64,000 bases of DNA from Moraxellaceae bacterium AER2_44_116 (GTDB taxonomy: Bacteria; Pseudomonadota; Gammaproteobacteria; Pseudomonadales; Moraxellaceae). Shown here piece by piece: positions 24,827 to 32,757 of this stretch. A program made the translations under genes and the position numbers. The stretch is from positions 1 through 64,000 of the forward strand of contig VIAD01000010.1 of NCBI GenBank assembly GCA_006546595.1, read 5' to 3'. Positions within the stretch are counted from its first letter, which is position 1; each line of letters begins with the position of its first letter. The notes under the pieces are model-generated. The model was not told where the DNA came from, searched no databases, and saw only the letters and a list, made by a program, of their open reading frames with translations.

Positions 24827-25297
24827 ATGCAGATTATTCTAATTCGTCATGGTAAAGCAGAGCATCAAACGACAACGGATGCCAATAGGTCATTGACTGC
24901 CGAGGGTGAGTCTCAAGCCCAACAAACGGCGGCATGGCTGGTCAATCATGGTTATCAACCAGACGCGCTGTTTGTTAGTCCCTATGTACGCGCCCAACAA
25001 ACTGCCGTACATCTCAGTCAAGCCTTAGATGTACCCATCACAACGTGTGAGTTAATTAAACCCGATAGTGAGTTATTAGCGACTGTCAAATGGCTAGAGC
25101 AGTTAGATTTACCAGAAGAAGCTGTGATTGCCTTAGTGTGTCACATGCCTATTGTTGGCAGATTGGCAAGCTTTTTTATTGATGGTGATGCAAATCAGGG
25201 GCAAGCTTTTCACTTGGCAGAAGCAAAAGTGATAGAGCTACCTGTACTTGCTATGGGTTTAGGTCAACAAGTCGCTGATTTTGTCCCACACCTTTAA
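24827..25297 (+). CDS. sixA: phosphohistidine phosphatase SixA
   Basis: A 156-residue single-domain histidine phosphatase. The catalytic RHGKAE is at the N-terminus, with LTAEGESQAQQTA, SPYVRAQQTA and the second catalytic His in LVCHMP. SixA removes phosphate from histidine phosphotransfer proteins such as ArcB and the nitrogen PTS. Several Hpt and histidine kinase proteins occur elsewhere in the window, but no link is shown. It directly follows gpsA. Confidence 0.93.
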   Translation: MQIILIRHGKAEHQTTTDANRSLTAEGESQAQQTAAWLVNHGYQPDALFVSPYVRAQQTAVHLSQALDVPITTCELIKPDSELLATVKWLEQLDLPEEAVIALVCHMPIVGRLASFFIDGDANQGQAFHLAEAKVIELPVLAMGLGQQVADFVPHL

Positions 25298-25301
25298 TTT
25301 G

Positions 25302-25327
25302 TATGGGCGTGATTCATCACACCCATA
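25302..25327. terminator. hairpin between convergent sixA and the small minus-strand gene
   Basis: An 11-bp stem (25302-25312 / 25317-25327) with one C-A mismatch and a TTCA loop. It lacks strong T-runs, so it is a probable but weak bidirectional terminator. Confidence 0.5.
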
Positions 25328-25342
25328 TAACCCAAAAACTTA

Positions 25343-25555
25343 TTAAGATGTCATTATGCGGCGTAAATGGATGCCGCTAATACTGCATAGATTGGCTCGG
25401 ACACCACGTCGCTCAAACTCATTGCGTATTTCTTCAATGATGATTTTTTCAACTTCGCCTTCAACATCCGCAACAATTTTGCCAAGCATCGCAGTCAATG
25501 GCCCACGATGCTCTTTAACTAATTCGTCTAAGTTAGTGATTTCTATCGTAATCAT
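25343..25555 (-). CDS. small hypothetical protein (70 aa)
   Basis: A 70-residue acidic, helix-favouring protein (ITNLDELVKEHRGPL, EVEKIIIEEIRNEFERRG) ending in a basic tail. Its amino-acid make-up looks like a real soluble protein, whereas the overlapping plus-strand frame is rich in Ser and Arg and looks spurious. GGGTGA lies nine bases before ATG 25555. The function is unknown. It is divergent from the gene at 25707. Confidence 0.55.
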   Translation of the reverse strand: MITIEITNLDELVKEHRGPLTAMLGKIVADVEGEVEKIIIEEIRNEFERRGVRANLCSISGIHLRRIMTS

Positions 25556-25706
25556 GGTATCGCGTCACCCAAAATGAAGGGATCCATCTTAACATGCGCC
25601 ATCATGATGTGTAGTGAGATTGGCGCATTTACTTACAATTCGTTATCAGCAATAGAAATGACTTTGCTACACTAGCGCGATTTATTGGCAACATGACGTA
25701 AAATTT

Positions 25707-26027
25707 ATGCACATCGGGCTCATCATTGTTGGTACGGCATTGTTGTCTAGTTTTTTGACGGTATTGATGGGTTGGCTCATTGTTCGTCGATTTTGGCAGC
25801 AAGAGTTAGAGTACCGACTACGGCAATTACATGATGATATTGGTCGTACCGTTGAAACGCGTGTGCGTCGTGCGGTTGCTGAAAGTCTAAACGACAATAC
25901 TAAACCGAGCGACATGCTGCGTGAAACTACATGGAAAGCCGCAAAATCGGGCACAGACTTAATCAGTGATAGCGTTAGTGTGTTGCTAGGAAAGTGGCGG
26001 CGGCAGTCCGATAGTTTTGAGCGTTAA
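25707..26027 (+). CDS. hypothetical single-pass membrane protein
   Basis: A 106-residue protein with an N-terminal membrane helix (about residues 5-25, LIIVGTALLSSFLTVLMGWL) and a charged, helical cytoplasmic tail with RRLxxxxRxxVETRVRRAV-like spacing. No family is recognised. It is convergent with the UbiJ-like gene, 18 bases between stops. Confidence 0.6.
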   Translation: MHIGLIIVGTALLSSFLTVLMGWLIVRRFWQQELEYRLRQLHDDIGRTVETRVRRAVAESLNDNTKPSDMLRETTWKAAKSGTDLISDSVSVLLGKWRRQSDSFER

Positions 26028-26045
26028 TCCTCATGCCTCATGTAA

Positions 26046-26717
26046 TTAACGCAGTATGAGTCCGACAATACCGACGACTAAACTGGAGGTGACTAAGCCT
26101 AACAATAGGCGTGTCTGAGCCAGTTGCTTTTGCAATGTATGTTGCATCATATCTAAGGTTTTTTGTTGCTGTTGCACCTCAATCTTTAAGGTGGCAATTT
26201 CTTCGCGTGTTTGTTTAATTAGGCTCGGTAACGGTTGCAAATCTTCAAGCCAACTCAAATCTTGCTGACTGAGTTTTTGCCAGAGCATATTCAACGGCCA
26301 GTGACTTTTTAACCATTGAGCCGCCGCTGAACGTAAATTAAATTCTTGTAATAAAAAACGTAAGCCATTTAAGGTGTTGGCATCGCCCCATAAATGTAAA
26401 TGGCCTTTCGATTCGGCACGCTGTTCCGATTCAAGACCTAATAATGTCCATACTAAATCACGAACACGGCCACTTAATCGGACTTGAACTTCACCTTGAG
26501 GGCGTGGACTGACTTCGATACGGTCAGTGGTAAACAACAAATAAAAGACTTGATAGGGCGCAAATGTTTTGACGCGCACGACAATGCCATCCAGTGGTAC
26601 CAACTGGTTGCGGGTTGAAGGATCTAGCTCGACAAAGGCATTGAGCAAGCTTTCTAAGCTGTTTAGCCAAAAGTAAGCAAGGGAATTTGTTGTCTGTTGG
26701 TTTTTATCGCTACTCAT
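26046..26717 (-). CDS. SCP2-domain protein, UbiJ-like
   Basis: A 223-residue protein whose N-terminal half matches the SCP2/sterol-carrier fold of UbiJ (LESLLNAFVELDP, LLFTTDRIEVSP, VRLSGRVRDLVWTLLG, then HLWGDANTLNGLRFLLQEF). UbiJ is an accessory lipid-binding factor for aerobic ubiquinone synthesis. Here the C-terminus adds a Gln-rich coiled coil (about 165-200) and a terminal membrane helix (LLGLVTSSLVVGIVGLIL). ubiE and ubiB are not adjacent, so I give no gene symbol. Confidence 0.7.
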   Translation of the reverse strand: MSSDKNQQTTNSLAYFWLNSLESLLNAFVELDPSTRNQLVPLDGIVVRVKTFAPYQVFYLLFTTDRIEVSPRPQGEVQVRLSGRVRDLVWTLLGLESEQRAESKGHLHLWGDANTLNGLRFLLQEFNLRSAAAQWLKSHWPLNMLWQKLSQQDLSWLEDLQPLPSLIKQTREEIATLKIEVQQQQKTLDMMQHTLQKQLAQTRLLLGLVTSSLVVGIVGLILR

Positions 26718-26941
26718 TTTTATGGTCTTATCCGCGTAGCACAGGTGCAGGAAACTGATCTGTCATGTTTTTACCGTATTCTGAGCAATTTTTACAGTAC
26801 TTTGTTGTCAAATATATATTGTCAGACAATTTGCCTTTTTACCAGTAGTGTGCATGATAACATGCGGCGTTTTTAAGCTTAGACGTATTTTTGCCACGTT
26901 TTAGCTTCAATGTCTCGTATTCTGTGTATTTTTGGGGTGAT

Positions 26942-27370
26942 ATGATGCCAAACGATAAAAAAATGAGTGATAAGCCACGCAAGTTAACTTCTGCTTCTGA
27001 TTTACGCAAATATACACAGCAAATTTGGTTGGCAGGTTTGGGTGCTTTTTCTCGTGCAGAAGAAGAAGGCGGCAAGATGTTTGATAATCTTGTCAAAGTG
27101 GGTGAAGAGTTAGAGTCTAAAACGCGTGATATTGCGGATAACACGGTTGAAACAGTCGTGGAAGCTCGTGATAAAGTATTAGAAAAAGCCAATGATACGC
27201 GCGATAAAGTAGAGCGTGCTTTTGATGAGAAGTTATCGGGCGCATTGGGACGTTTAGGTATTCCCAATCAGCGTGAGTTAGACACGATCAATCAACGCTT
27301 AGATGCGTTAACGCAAGTGTTGCAGCAATTAACGGATCAAATGCGTCAAAATCAGAATAATGGCAAATAA
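26942..27370 (+). CDS. phasin-family polyhydroxyalkanoate granule protein (PhaI/PhaF-like)
   Basis: A 142-residue amphipathic, helical protein that coats PHA granules in the family. Seen: the signature YTQQIWLAGLGAFSRAEEEG, then F-x-x-LVKVGEELE, a long Glu/Lys/Asp-rich helical stretch with several VEKA-type turns, and the C-terminal LGIPNQRELDTINQRLD followed by a coiled coil. GGGGTGA lies before ATG 26942. No PHA synthase is in the window. It suggests that the host stores polyhydroxyalkanoate. Confidence 0.85.
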   Translation: MMPNDKKMSDKPRKLTSASDLRKYTQQIWLAGLGAFSRAEEEGGKMFDNLVKVGEELESKTRDIADNTVETVVEARDKVLEKANDTRDKVERAFDEKLSGALGRLGIPNQRELDTINQRLDALTQVLQQLTDQMRQNQNNGK

Positions 27371-27402
27371 TAGCCTCTTAATTCTGTCCGTTCTTGCATT
27401 GA

Positions 27403-27424
27403 CCCCCTCCTAATGGTGAGGGGG
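27403..27424. repeat. GC-rich hairpin between the phasin gene and pyrF
   Basis: CCCCCTC (27403-27409) pairs with GAGGGGG (27418-27424). No T-run follows; it sits about 50 bases before the pyrF start. Confidence 0.45.
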
Positions 27425-27471
27425 AGACGTTGCCATCATTTTTATTCGTTTATACATTCGTCATTACTTTT

Positions 27472-28161
27472 ATGAACTCACCGATTATTGTTGCCTTAGA
27501 TTACGCTTCTACCACAGATGCCTTGGTATTAGCCGATCAATTAGATCCTTCTTTATGTCGAGTTAAAGTGGGTAAAGAGTTATTTACGCGCGAAGGGCCA
27601 GCCGTCGTCAAAGCGTTACATACGCGCGGTTTTGAGGTTTTTTTAGACCTTAAATTTCACGATATTCCCAATACGGTGGCTTCAGCCGTTCATGCGGCGG
27701 CAGATTTAGGTGTGTGGATGGTGAATGTTCATGCTAGCGGTGGCCGTCGAATGATGACAACTGCTCGCGAACGTTTACAGCAACATAATTACTCAACCCT
27801 ATTGATTGCGGTAACGGTATTAACCAGTTCCGAACGGAGTGACTTGGCTGAAATAGGTTTAGATGTTGAGCCAATTATACAAGTGCAGCGTTTAGCAAAA
27901 TTGACGGATGACTGTGGTTTACATGGTGTTGTCTGTTCAGCGCAAGAAGCAACCGTATTGCGCGCAGCACACGCTCAACCCTTTGCGCTAGTAACCCCCG
28001 GAATTCGCCCGATGGGTAGTGCCAGTGACGACCAACGTCGCATTATGACACCCAAGCAAGCCGTGAGTGTTGGTGTGGACTATATGGTGATTGGCCGTCC
28101 AATTACGCAAGCAGCTAATCCTATTGAGGCATTACAAGCGGTGTTGGCTGAAATACAATAG
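27472..28161 (+). CDS. pyrF: orotidine 5'-phosphate decarboxylase PyrF
   Basis: Last step of UMP synthesis (OMP to UMP). The 229-residue TIM barrel has IIVALDY, KVGKELFT, the catalytic DLKFHDIPNTV (Lys and two Asp), TPGIRPMG and VIGRPIT. ATG 27472 matches the usual family N-terminus; the frame's extension upstream to 27430 has no support. It ends at a strong bidirectional terminator. Confidence 0.97.
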   Translation: MNSPIIVALDYASTTDALVLADQLDPSLCRVKVGKELFTREGPAVVKALHTRGFEVFLDLKFHDIPNTVASAVHAAADLGVWMVNVHASGGRRMMTTARERLQQHNYSTLLIAVTVLTSSERSDLAEIGLDVEPIIQVQRLAKLTDDCGLHGVVCSAQEATVLRAAHAQPFALVTPGIRPMGSASDDQRRIMTPKQAVSVGVDYMVIGRPITQAANPIEALQAVLAEIQ

Positions 28162-28174
28162 TCTAAATAATATT

Positions 28175-28212
28175 AAAAAAGCCGTTTAATCATGGGATTA
28201 AACGGCTTTTTT
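28175..28212. terminator. bidirectional terminator between pyrF and the OpgC-like gene
   Basis: A perfect 17-bp stem (28175-28191 / 28196-28212) with an ATGG loop starts with six A and ends with six T, serving both converging genes. Confidence 0.95.
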
Positions 28213-28228
28213 ATGGTGTGCGTTTTGC

Positions 28229-29434
28229 TTAGGTAGGAATAAAACTCATCCCAATTTTTTTCTTCGTCATCCACCATAACAGCATTAATGAACCACCATG
28301 AATGGCTGTTGTTAATAACCATTGATGGCTTGATAAATCAAAGGTCACGAATTGACTAACTAAAAAAACAACATACACATGAACAATAAAAACATATAAC
28401 GATGCTTGGCCGACAGGAATTAAATACCATCCTAATGCCTTGTAAAAAGGAGTCCAACAGACGGTTAATAGCCAATATAAACTGACTAATAGACAAAAGT
28501 CATTTAAGACGCGTAGAAAGCCAAGAGAGTTCTTTTGGGCATAACCACCGTAAATTGCATCAAAAGTTGTTGCGGGAATCAAACGTAAATATGCCCACTC
28601 AGGTAGAAATGGGTTGGTGTGATTTTGGGCAATAAAAAAGAGAATCAAGCTAACAATAATACAAAAGCCAACAATCAGAATTTTAACTTTGCCGTGCATG
28701 TGTGAAGCAATATCATTTTTGTACCAACCAATGGCTAAACCATGAAAATAAATCAATTGCCACGCCATAAACGCAAAAGCATTTTCAAAATTACTATTAA
28801 TCAAATGAATGGGCTGTTGTTGATACGATAAATAAACTAACCAACTCAAGCCTAAAACATACCATTGGAGGCGATAAGTAAAAGCCGCTAACACTAAAGG
28901 CGTGAGGAGCAGCAAATACACGTACAAGCCTAAGACTTGGGTTTGATGAGGGCCAGACTGCAAATAAAATAATGCATTTAATGCCGTTGCCAGTGTGACT
29001 TTATCAGCAGGGTATAGTGGATAGACAATATGTTCAGCACGATTGGTAAAGGTAGTGACTTCATGTGTATTGAGAAAAGGAATCATCGACAAGAGATAAA
29101 AGCTTAAAATAATGACTAAGCTAACGACATATAATTTCCAAGAACGTGACCATAACCGATAAATACTGGTGATCCAGCCATCAATATTCAGACGGTGACG
29201 ATAGACACTGCCTAAGACCACACCCGCAAAAATCACAAAGCCTTCTGCACCCGAGACTAAGCCAAAACGCTCGGAGGTAAACAGATTAAACACAGAGAAT
29301 ACTTCGATATGAGCAACGACCATGATAATCATGGCGAGACCACGCAAGAAGTCAATACGCAAATCACGACGGCCTGTATCGGGATAATGCCAACCTATTT
29401 TGCTGATTTCTGCGTGACGTTCCGATGTAGCCAT
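28229..29434 (-). CDS. OpgC-family membrane acyltransferase
   Basis: A 401-residue polytopic protein with about ten membrane segments. The N-terminal RRDLRIDFLRGLAMIIMVVAHIEVFS is characteristic of OpgC/acyltransferase 3-related proteins, here matched as DFLRG followed by the catalytic-type His; FGLVSGAEGFVIFAGVVLG follows. OpgC succinylates osmoregulated periplasmic glucans. No opgG/opgH is nearby, so it may instead modify the polysaccharide made by the 29-44 kb region. That is inference from proximity. Confidence 0.82.
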   Translation of the reverse strand: MATSERHAEISKIGWHYPDTGRRDLRIDFLRGLAMIIMVVAHIEVFSVFNLFTSERFGLVSGAEGFVIFAGVVLGSVYRHRLNIDGWITSIYRLWSRSWKLYVVSLVIILSFYLLSMIPFLNTHEVTTFTNRAEHIVYPLYPADKVTLATALNALFYLQSGPHQTQVLGLYVYLLLLTPLVLAAFTYRLQWYVLGLSWLVYLSYQQQPIHLINSNFENAFAFMAWQLIYFHGLAIGWYKNDIASHMHGKVKILIVGFCIIVSLILFFIAQNHTNPFLPEWAYLRLIPATTFDAIYGGYAQKNSLGFLRVLNDFCLLVSLYWLLTVCWTPFYKALGWYLIPVGQASLYVFIVHVYVVFLVSQFVTFDLSSHQWLLTTAIHGGSLMLLWWMTKKKIGMSFIPT

Positions 29435-29623
29435 AGGGTATCCTTGTCTTCTTGAATAATGTTAATTATGGTTCTATACGCTGTAATAACACAGATGTTC
29501 CTGTGCGGAGTTATTTTTGAGAAAAGTAATGACATAGCGTTCTATCATACTGTAATTTTTTTCAGCCGTTAACTGGCGATAAGCGATGTTATATCGGCTT
29601 AACTCTTATAATCGAGTTTACTT

Positions 29624-30529
29624 ATGTCTGTTCATGCCAATAGATGGCTATGTTTAACAACTTTACTGCTAATGAGTGCAGCTAAAGCCGACAATACTCA
29701 AGAAAGCGACCCAATATGGCTAGGCATCAAGAATTCGTTTTCCTTGCCAATAGAAGAGTTGTTGATTAAACCATCTGATAACGAATGGAAAAATGCTTTA
29801 GATGGTGTTTCTGTTCGCGCTTCCTATACTCATCCGCTCTCTAAAACGACGGTAACGACTGCGACTGGCGCGCAAGGTGAACCAAGTACCAATGATAGTA
29901 TTCAAGTGGGTTTACAATATTCACCGTTGTCTTATTGGTTTGTGAGCACCAGTTTTTTTCAATATTTACAACCTGACTTGCAAAAAAGTTCAGACCCTGA
30001 CTTTTCTTATAGCTTTGGCTATGACGATTGGCATCCTTACACATTAAGTTTGAGTTATGCCAATTCAGGAGGAAACAGTTTAGGCGGAAAACGGCCTCTT
30101 TTTAAAGAGGGTACTTGGACACTAGGATGGAAAGCACCTCTGCCTGAAACTATAAAGTCGCTATTGGTGACAGGCTATGGTGATGCGATGGCTTGCGGAA
30201 CGTCGGTGAGCTTAACACCACAATTTAAAGACGCGGTGACCAGTCAACTCAAACACAATAAAAGCGTATGGACACTGGGATGTAAATACAACATCATAGA
30301 CTGGTGGTATGTGAATTTTGCCGTACTTTACTATCCCAAAAAAGAACAGCAACAGCCGTGGAATCCTGATTATACCTATGGTTTTGGTTATTTTGATTGG
30401 CATCCTGGCCAGTTATCGATTCAATATAATAACTACTCGGGTAATCGATTTTCGCCGAGCGAGCGGGCGAAAGGCACAGGAAAATTTAACAATGGTAGTA
30501 TTTCAATTGCGTGGTCGAAGTCATGGTGA
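29624..30529 (+). CDS. secreted, probably outer-membrane, two-repeat protein
   Basis: A 301-residue protein with a signal peptide (to about residue 22, SAAKA) and two copies of a roughly 120-residue beta-rich unit. Unit 1 holds SFGYDDWHPYTLSLSYANSGGN and unit 2 FGYFDWHPGQLSIQYNNYSGN, matched over FGY-x-DWHP and the following alternating-hydrophobic strands. Alternating aromatic strands suggest a beta-barrel or beta-sandwich at the outer membrane. No named family is recalled with certainty. It lies between the OpgC-like gene and the partner-switch module. Confidence 0.7.
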   Translation: MSVHANRWLCLTTLLLMSAAKADNTQESDPIWLGIKNSFSLPIEELLIKPSDNEWKNALDGVSVRASYTHPLSKTTVTTATGAQGEPSTNDSIQVGLQYSPLSYWFVSTSFFQYLQPDLQKSSDPDFSYSFGYDDWHPYTLSLSYANSGGNSLGGKRPLFKEGTWTLGWKAPLPETIKSLLVTGYGDAMACGTSVSLTPQFKDAVTSQLKHNKSVWTLGCKYNIIDWWYVNFAVLYYPKKEQQQPWNPDYTYGFGYFDWHPGQLSIQYNNYSGNRFSPSERAKGTGKFNNGSISIAWSKSW

Positions 30530-30596
30530 ATTTTTAGTCAACAAACATTGAATAATATAAATTAAGTGTTGTCTTGAACGTCTTTTGGAGCAAACG

Positions 30597-31814
30597 GTGA
30601 GTAGTAAAACAGAAAAAGAATTACAAATATTAGTCGTTGATGACTCAACTAGCTATCGCCGTTTATTAAGCCGCCATTTACAGAACTGGGGCGGTTACAA
30701 AGTTATTGAGGCCGAAGATGGTACACAAGCCTTAGATATGATTGTAAATCAAAATATTAGTATGGTGATTAGTGATTGGGAAATGCCAGGCTTAAATGGT
30801 CCTGAGCTGTGTCAAGCCATGCGTGATGCCGCTTTGGATCATTATGTTTATTTTATTTTGGTCACTTCACGAGGCTCAACAGAAGATATTATTGTCGGTA
30901 TGGAAGCGGGGGCAGATGATTTCTTGACCAAGCCCATAGATCAGCAAGAACTCCGTGTTCGCTTACGGGCAGGTGAGCGCATTCTTAAATTAGAAGAGCA
31001 ATTAGAAGAAAAAAATCAACGTCTCAATGAGGCTTATAAACTCATAGAAACGGACTTAAAAGCCGCCGCTGATATGCAACAATCGTTATTACCACAAAGT
31101 AATATTTATATTGAGAATGTTGATTGCAAATGGTTTTTTCAACCTTCGCTGTTTGTCTCTGGCGATATGCATAGCTACTTTAAGCTTGATCACGACCACA
31201 TGGGGTTTTATAGTGTAGATGTGTCAGGGCATGGGGTGAAGCCTGCGATGTTGTCCGTTACCTTGAGTCGATTTTTAAGTCATGGCAGTAACAATGGTTT
31301 GTTAAAAAAAATTGATAGTACAGGAAACTCTTATGTGATTACGCCGCCCTCCGTGGTGGTGAGCGAGTTAAATGCACAATTTCAAATGACACGACAAGAT
31401 AGTACCTATTTTACCATTGTTTACGGCGTGTTAAATATTCGTACAGGCCAAGGACAAATGACGCGTGCAGGACATCCCCATCCTATTATTGTGCATCAAG
31501 ATGGTCAAATTGAGCTCATTACCGATGGTGGCTTACCTGTTGGTTTTATTGAGAATCCCGACTATACAAATTGTCAGTTTCAGTTATTGACGGGATCACG
31601 CCTTTACCTATATACAGATGGTATTACTGAATGTGAAGATAAAGATCAGCAATTGTTTGGCGAGGATCGTTTATTACATCTGCTGTGTGAGCGTCGGAGT
31701 ATGGCACTTAATCATGCGTTAAATGCCTTACAATCGGATCTTCTAGCATGGCGAGATCCTAAAAAAACGGCGTTTAATGATGACATTTCGATGTTGGCGA
31801 TTGGTTTTAATTAA
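30597..31814 (+). CDS. response regulator with PP2C-type phosphatase output (RsbU-like)
   Basis: A 405-residue protein. It has an N-terminal receiver domain with LVVDDSTSYRR, the phospho-acceptor Asp in VISDWEMPG, the Thr/Ser switch region LVTSRGSTED and the Lys in FLTKPID. A coiled-coil linker (about 125-160) leads to a PP2C/SpoIIE phosphatase domain with ADMQQSLLPQ, SGDMHSYFKLD, YSVDVSGHGVKPAMLS, RAGHPHPI and LYTDGITE. The metal-binding Asps are all present. Such proteins dephosphorylate a STAS anti-sigma antagonist, here probably the next gene product. GTG 30597 is chosen over TTG 30585 because GGAG lies seven bases upstream. Confidence 0.9.
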   Translation: MSSKTEKELQILVVDDSTSYRRLLSRHLQNWGGYKVIEAEDGTQALDMIVNQNISMVISDWEMPGLNGPELCQAMRDAALDHYVYFILVTSRGSTEDIIVGMEAGADDFLTKPIDQQELRVRLRAGERILKLEEQLEEKNQRLNEAYKLIETDLKAAADMQQSLLPQSNIYIENVDCKWFFQPSLFVSGDMHSYFKLDHDHMGFYSVDVSGHGVKPAMLSVTLSRFLSHGSNNGLLKKIDSTGNSYVITPPSVVVSELNAQFQMTRQDSTYFTIVYGVLNIRTGQGQMTRAGHPHPIIVHQDGQIELITDGGLPVGFIENPDYTNCQFQLLTGSRLYLYTDGITECEDKDQQLFGEDRLLHLLCERRSMALNHALNALQSDLLAWRDPKKTAFNDDISMLAIGFN

Positions 31815-31866
31815 GATGGCGATTGGGTCATTGAGTATGGTTTTCGCTCTATAAAGTTGGAGTGTC

Positions 31867-32256
31867 ATGACGTTGGAAAATATCACTATTAAATTGAATG
31901 TGGGGTCTAAAAAAATGGAAAATATGACGATTAAACACCAAGGTGCGGTAGCAATTATTGAACCTCAACGCAAACGTATTGATGCTTCGTTTGCGATCAA
32001 GTTTCGCGAAGATGTGGTTGCTTTGGTGGAGCAAGGACAAAAAAAATTGGTGCTAAATATGACCAATGTTGAATTTATTGATAGTTCGGGTTTGGGTGCG
32101 GTGGTTTCTATTATGAAAGTCATCGGTGGCAATCAGAATTTAACGCTGTGTTATGTTAAGGATTCTGTGCTTGCAGTGTTTAAGTTAACACGCATGGACA
32201 AAATTTTTATCATTTTGCCGAACGAAGAAGAAGCAGTGGCTAGATTACAACCCTAA
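31867..32256 (+). CDS. STAS-domain anti-sigma factor antagonist (RsbV/SpoIIAA-like)
   Basis: A 129-residue STAS protein. FIDSSGLGAVVSIMK carries the phosphorylatable Ser, and LTRMDKIF follows as in SpoIIAA-type proteins. In the unphosphorylated state such proteins bind the HATPase kinase and free its target. TGGAG supports ATG 31867; a second Met at 31915 (MENMTIKHQ) would give the usual 113-residue STAS length. It sits between the phosphatase and kinase genes of one module. Confidence 0.88.
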   Translation: MTLENITIKLNVGSKKMENMTIKHQGAVAIIEPQRKRIDASFAIKFREDVVALVEQGQKKLVLNMTNVEFIDSSGLGAVVSIMKVIGGNQNLTLCYVKDSVLAVFKLTRMDKIFIILPNEEEAVARLQP

Positions 32257-32277
32257 GGTGACATAAGGTAATAATGC

Positions 32278-32757
32278 ATGAATAGCTCGCCAGCGGTAGC
32301 TAACAGTCATATCAAGCTGACAATCGAAGGGCGGCTAGCAAACATCGGTATGGTGGGAGCGGTGACGCGAATTTTGAGTAGTGAGTCTGGCTTTAGCGTG
32401 ATGTCGAGCACGGAAATTGAGTTGGCCGTGGTTGAAGCGGTCACGAATGTGATTAAGTACGGGCTACTGGAATTACCTTCATCTGATGTAGAGTTGTCAC
32501 TCACGTATTATGAACAATATTTAGCAATAGAAATCTCCGATCTAGGCATTCCCATGCCTAGCCAAGCTTTAGAAGATGCCGATGGCTCCGTATTTGATTA
32601 TTTAGAACATGATATGGATACATGGCCAACATCGGGGATGGGCTTGTCATTGATTAAAGCTGTCATGGATCGTGTGGAGTATTCATCCATGAACGGACGT
32701 AATACTTTACGTCTCATTAAGCTCATGGAGAGCGTTGATGCGACGACAGATTCGTAG
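32278..32757 (+). CDS. HATPase anti-sigma/serine-protein kinase (RsbW-like)
   Basis: A 159-residue GHKL kinase of the RsbW/SpoIIAB type. The N box is ELAVVEAVTNVIKYG, the G1 box AIEISDLGIPM and the G2 box TSGMGLSLIKAVMD. It should phosphorylate the STAS protein encoded upstream. No sigma factor gene is adjacent, so the regulated target may be an alternative sigma factor elsewhere or a non-sigma target. Its last 20 bases overlap the start of the GH2 gene. Confidence 0.88.
   Translation: MNSSPAVANSHIKLTIEGRLANIGMVGAVTRILSSESGFSVMSSTEIELAVVEAVTNVIKYGLLELPSSDVELSLTYYEQYLAIEISDLGIPMPSQALEDADGSVFDYLEHDMDTWPTSGMGLSLIKAVMDRVEYSSMNGRNTLRLIKLMESVDATTDS

Noticed and set aside
25356..25577. 73-codon plus-strand frame opposite the 70-aa minus gene
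   Set aside because: Its composition is Ser/Arg/Ile-rich and looks like the reverse complement of a real helical protein; the minus strand reading is better.
30318..30551. 77-codon frame overlapping the two-repeat outer-membrane-like gene
   Set aside because: It is in a different frame within a well-supported gene and lacks a ribosome-binding site.
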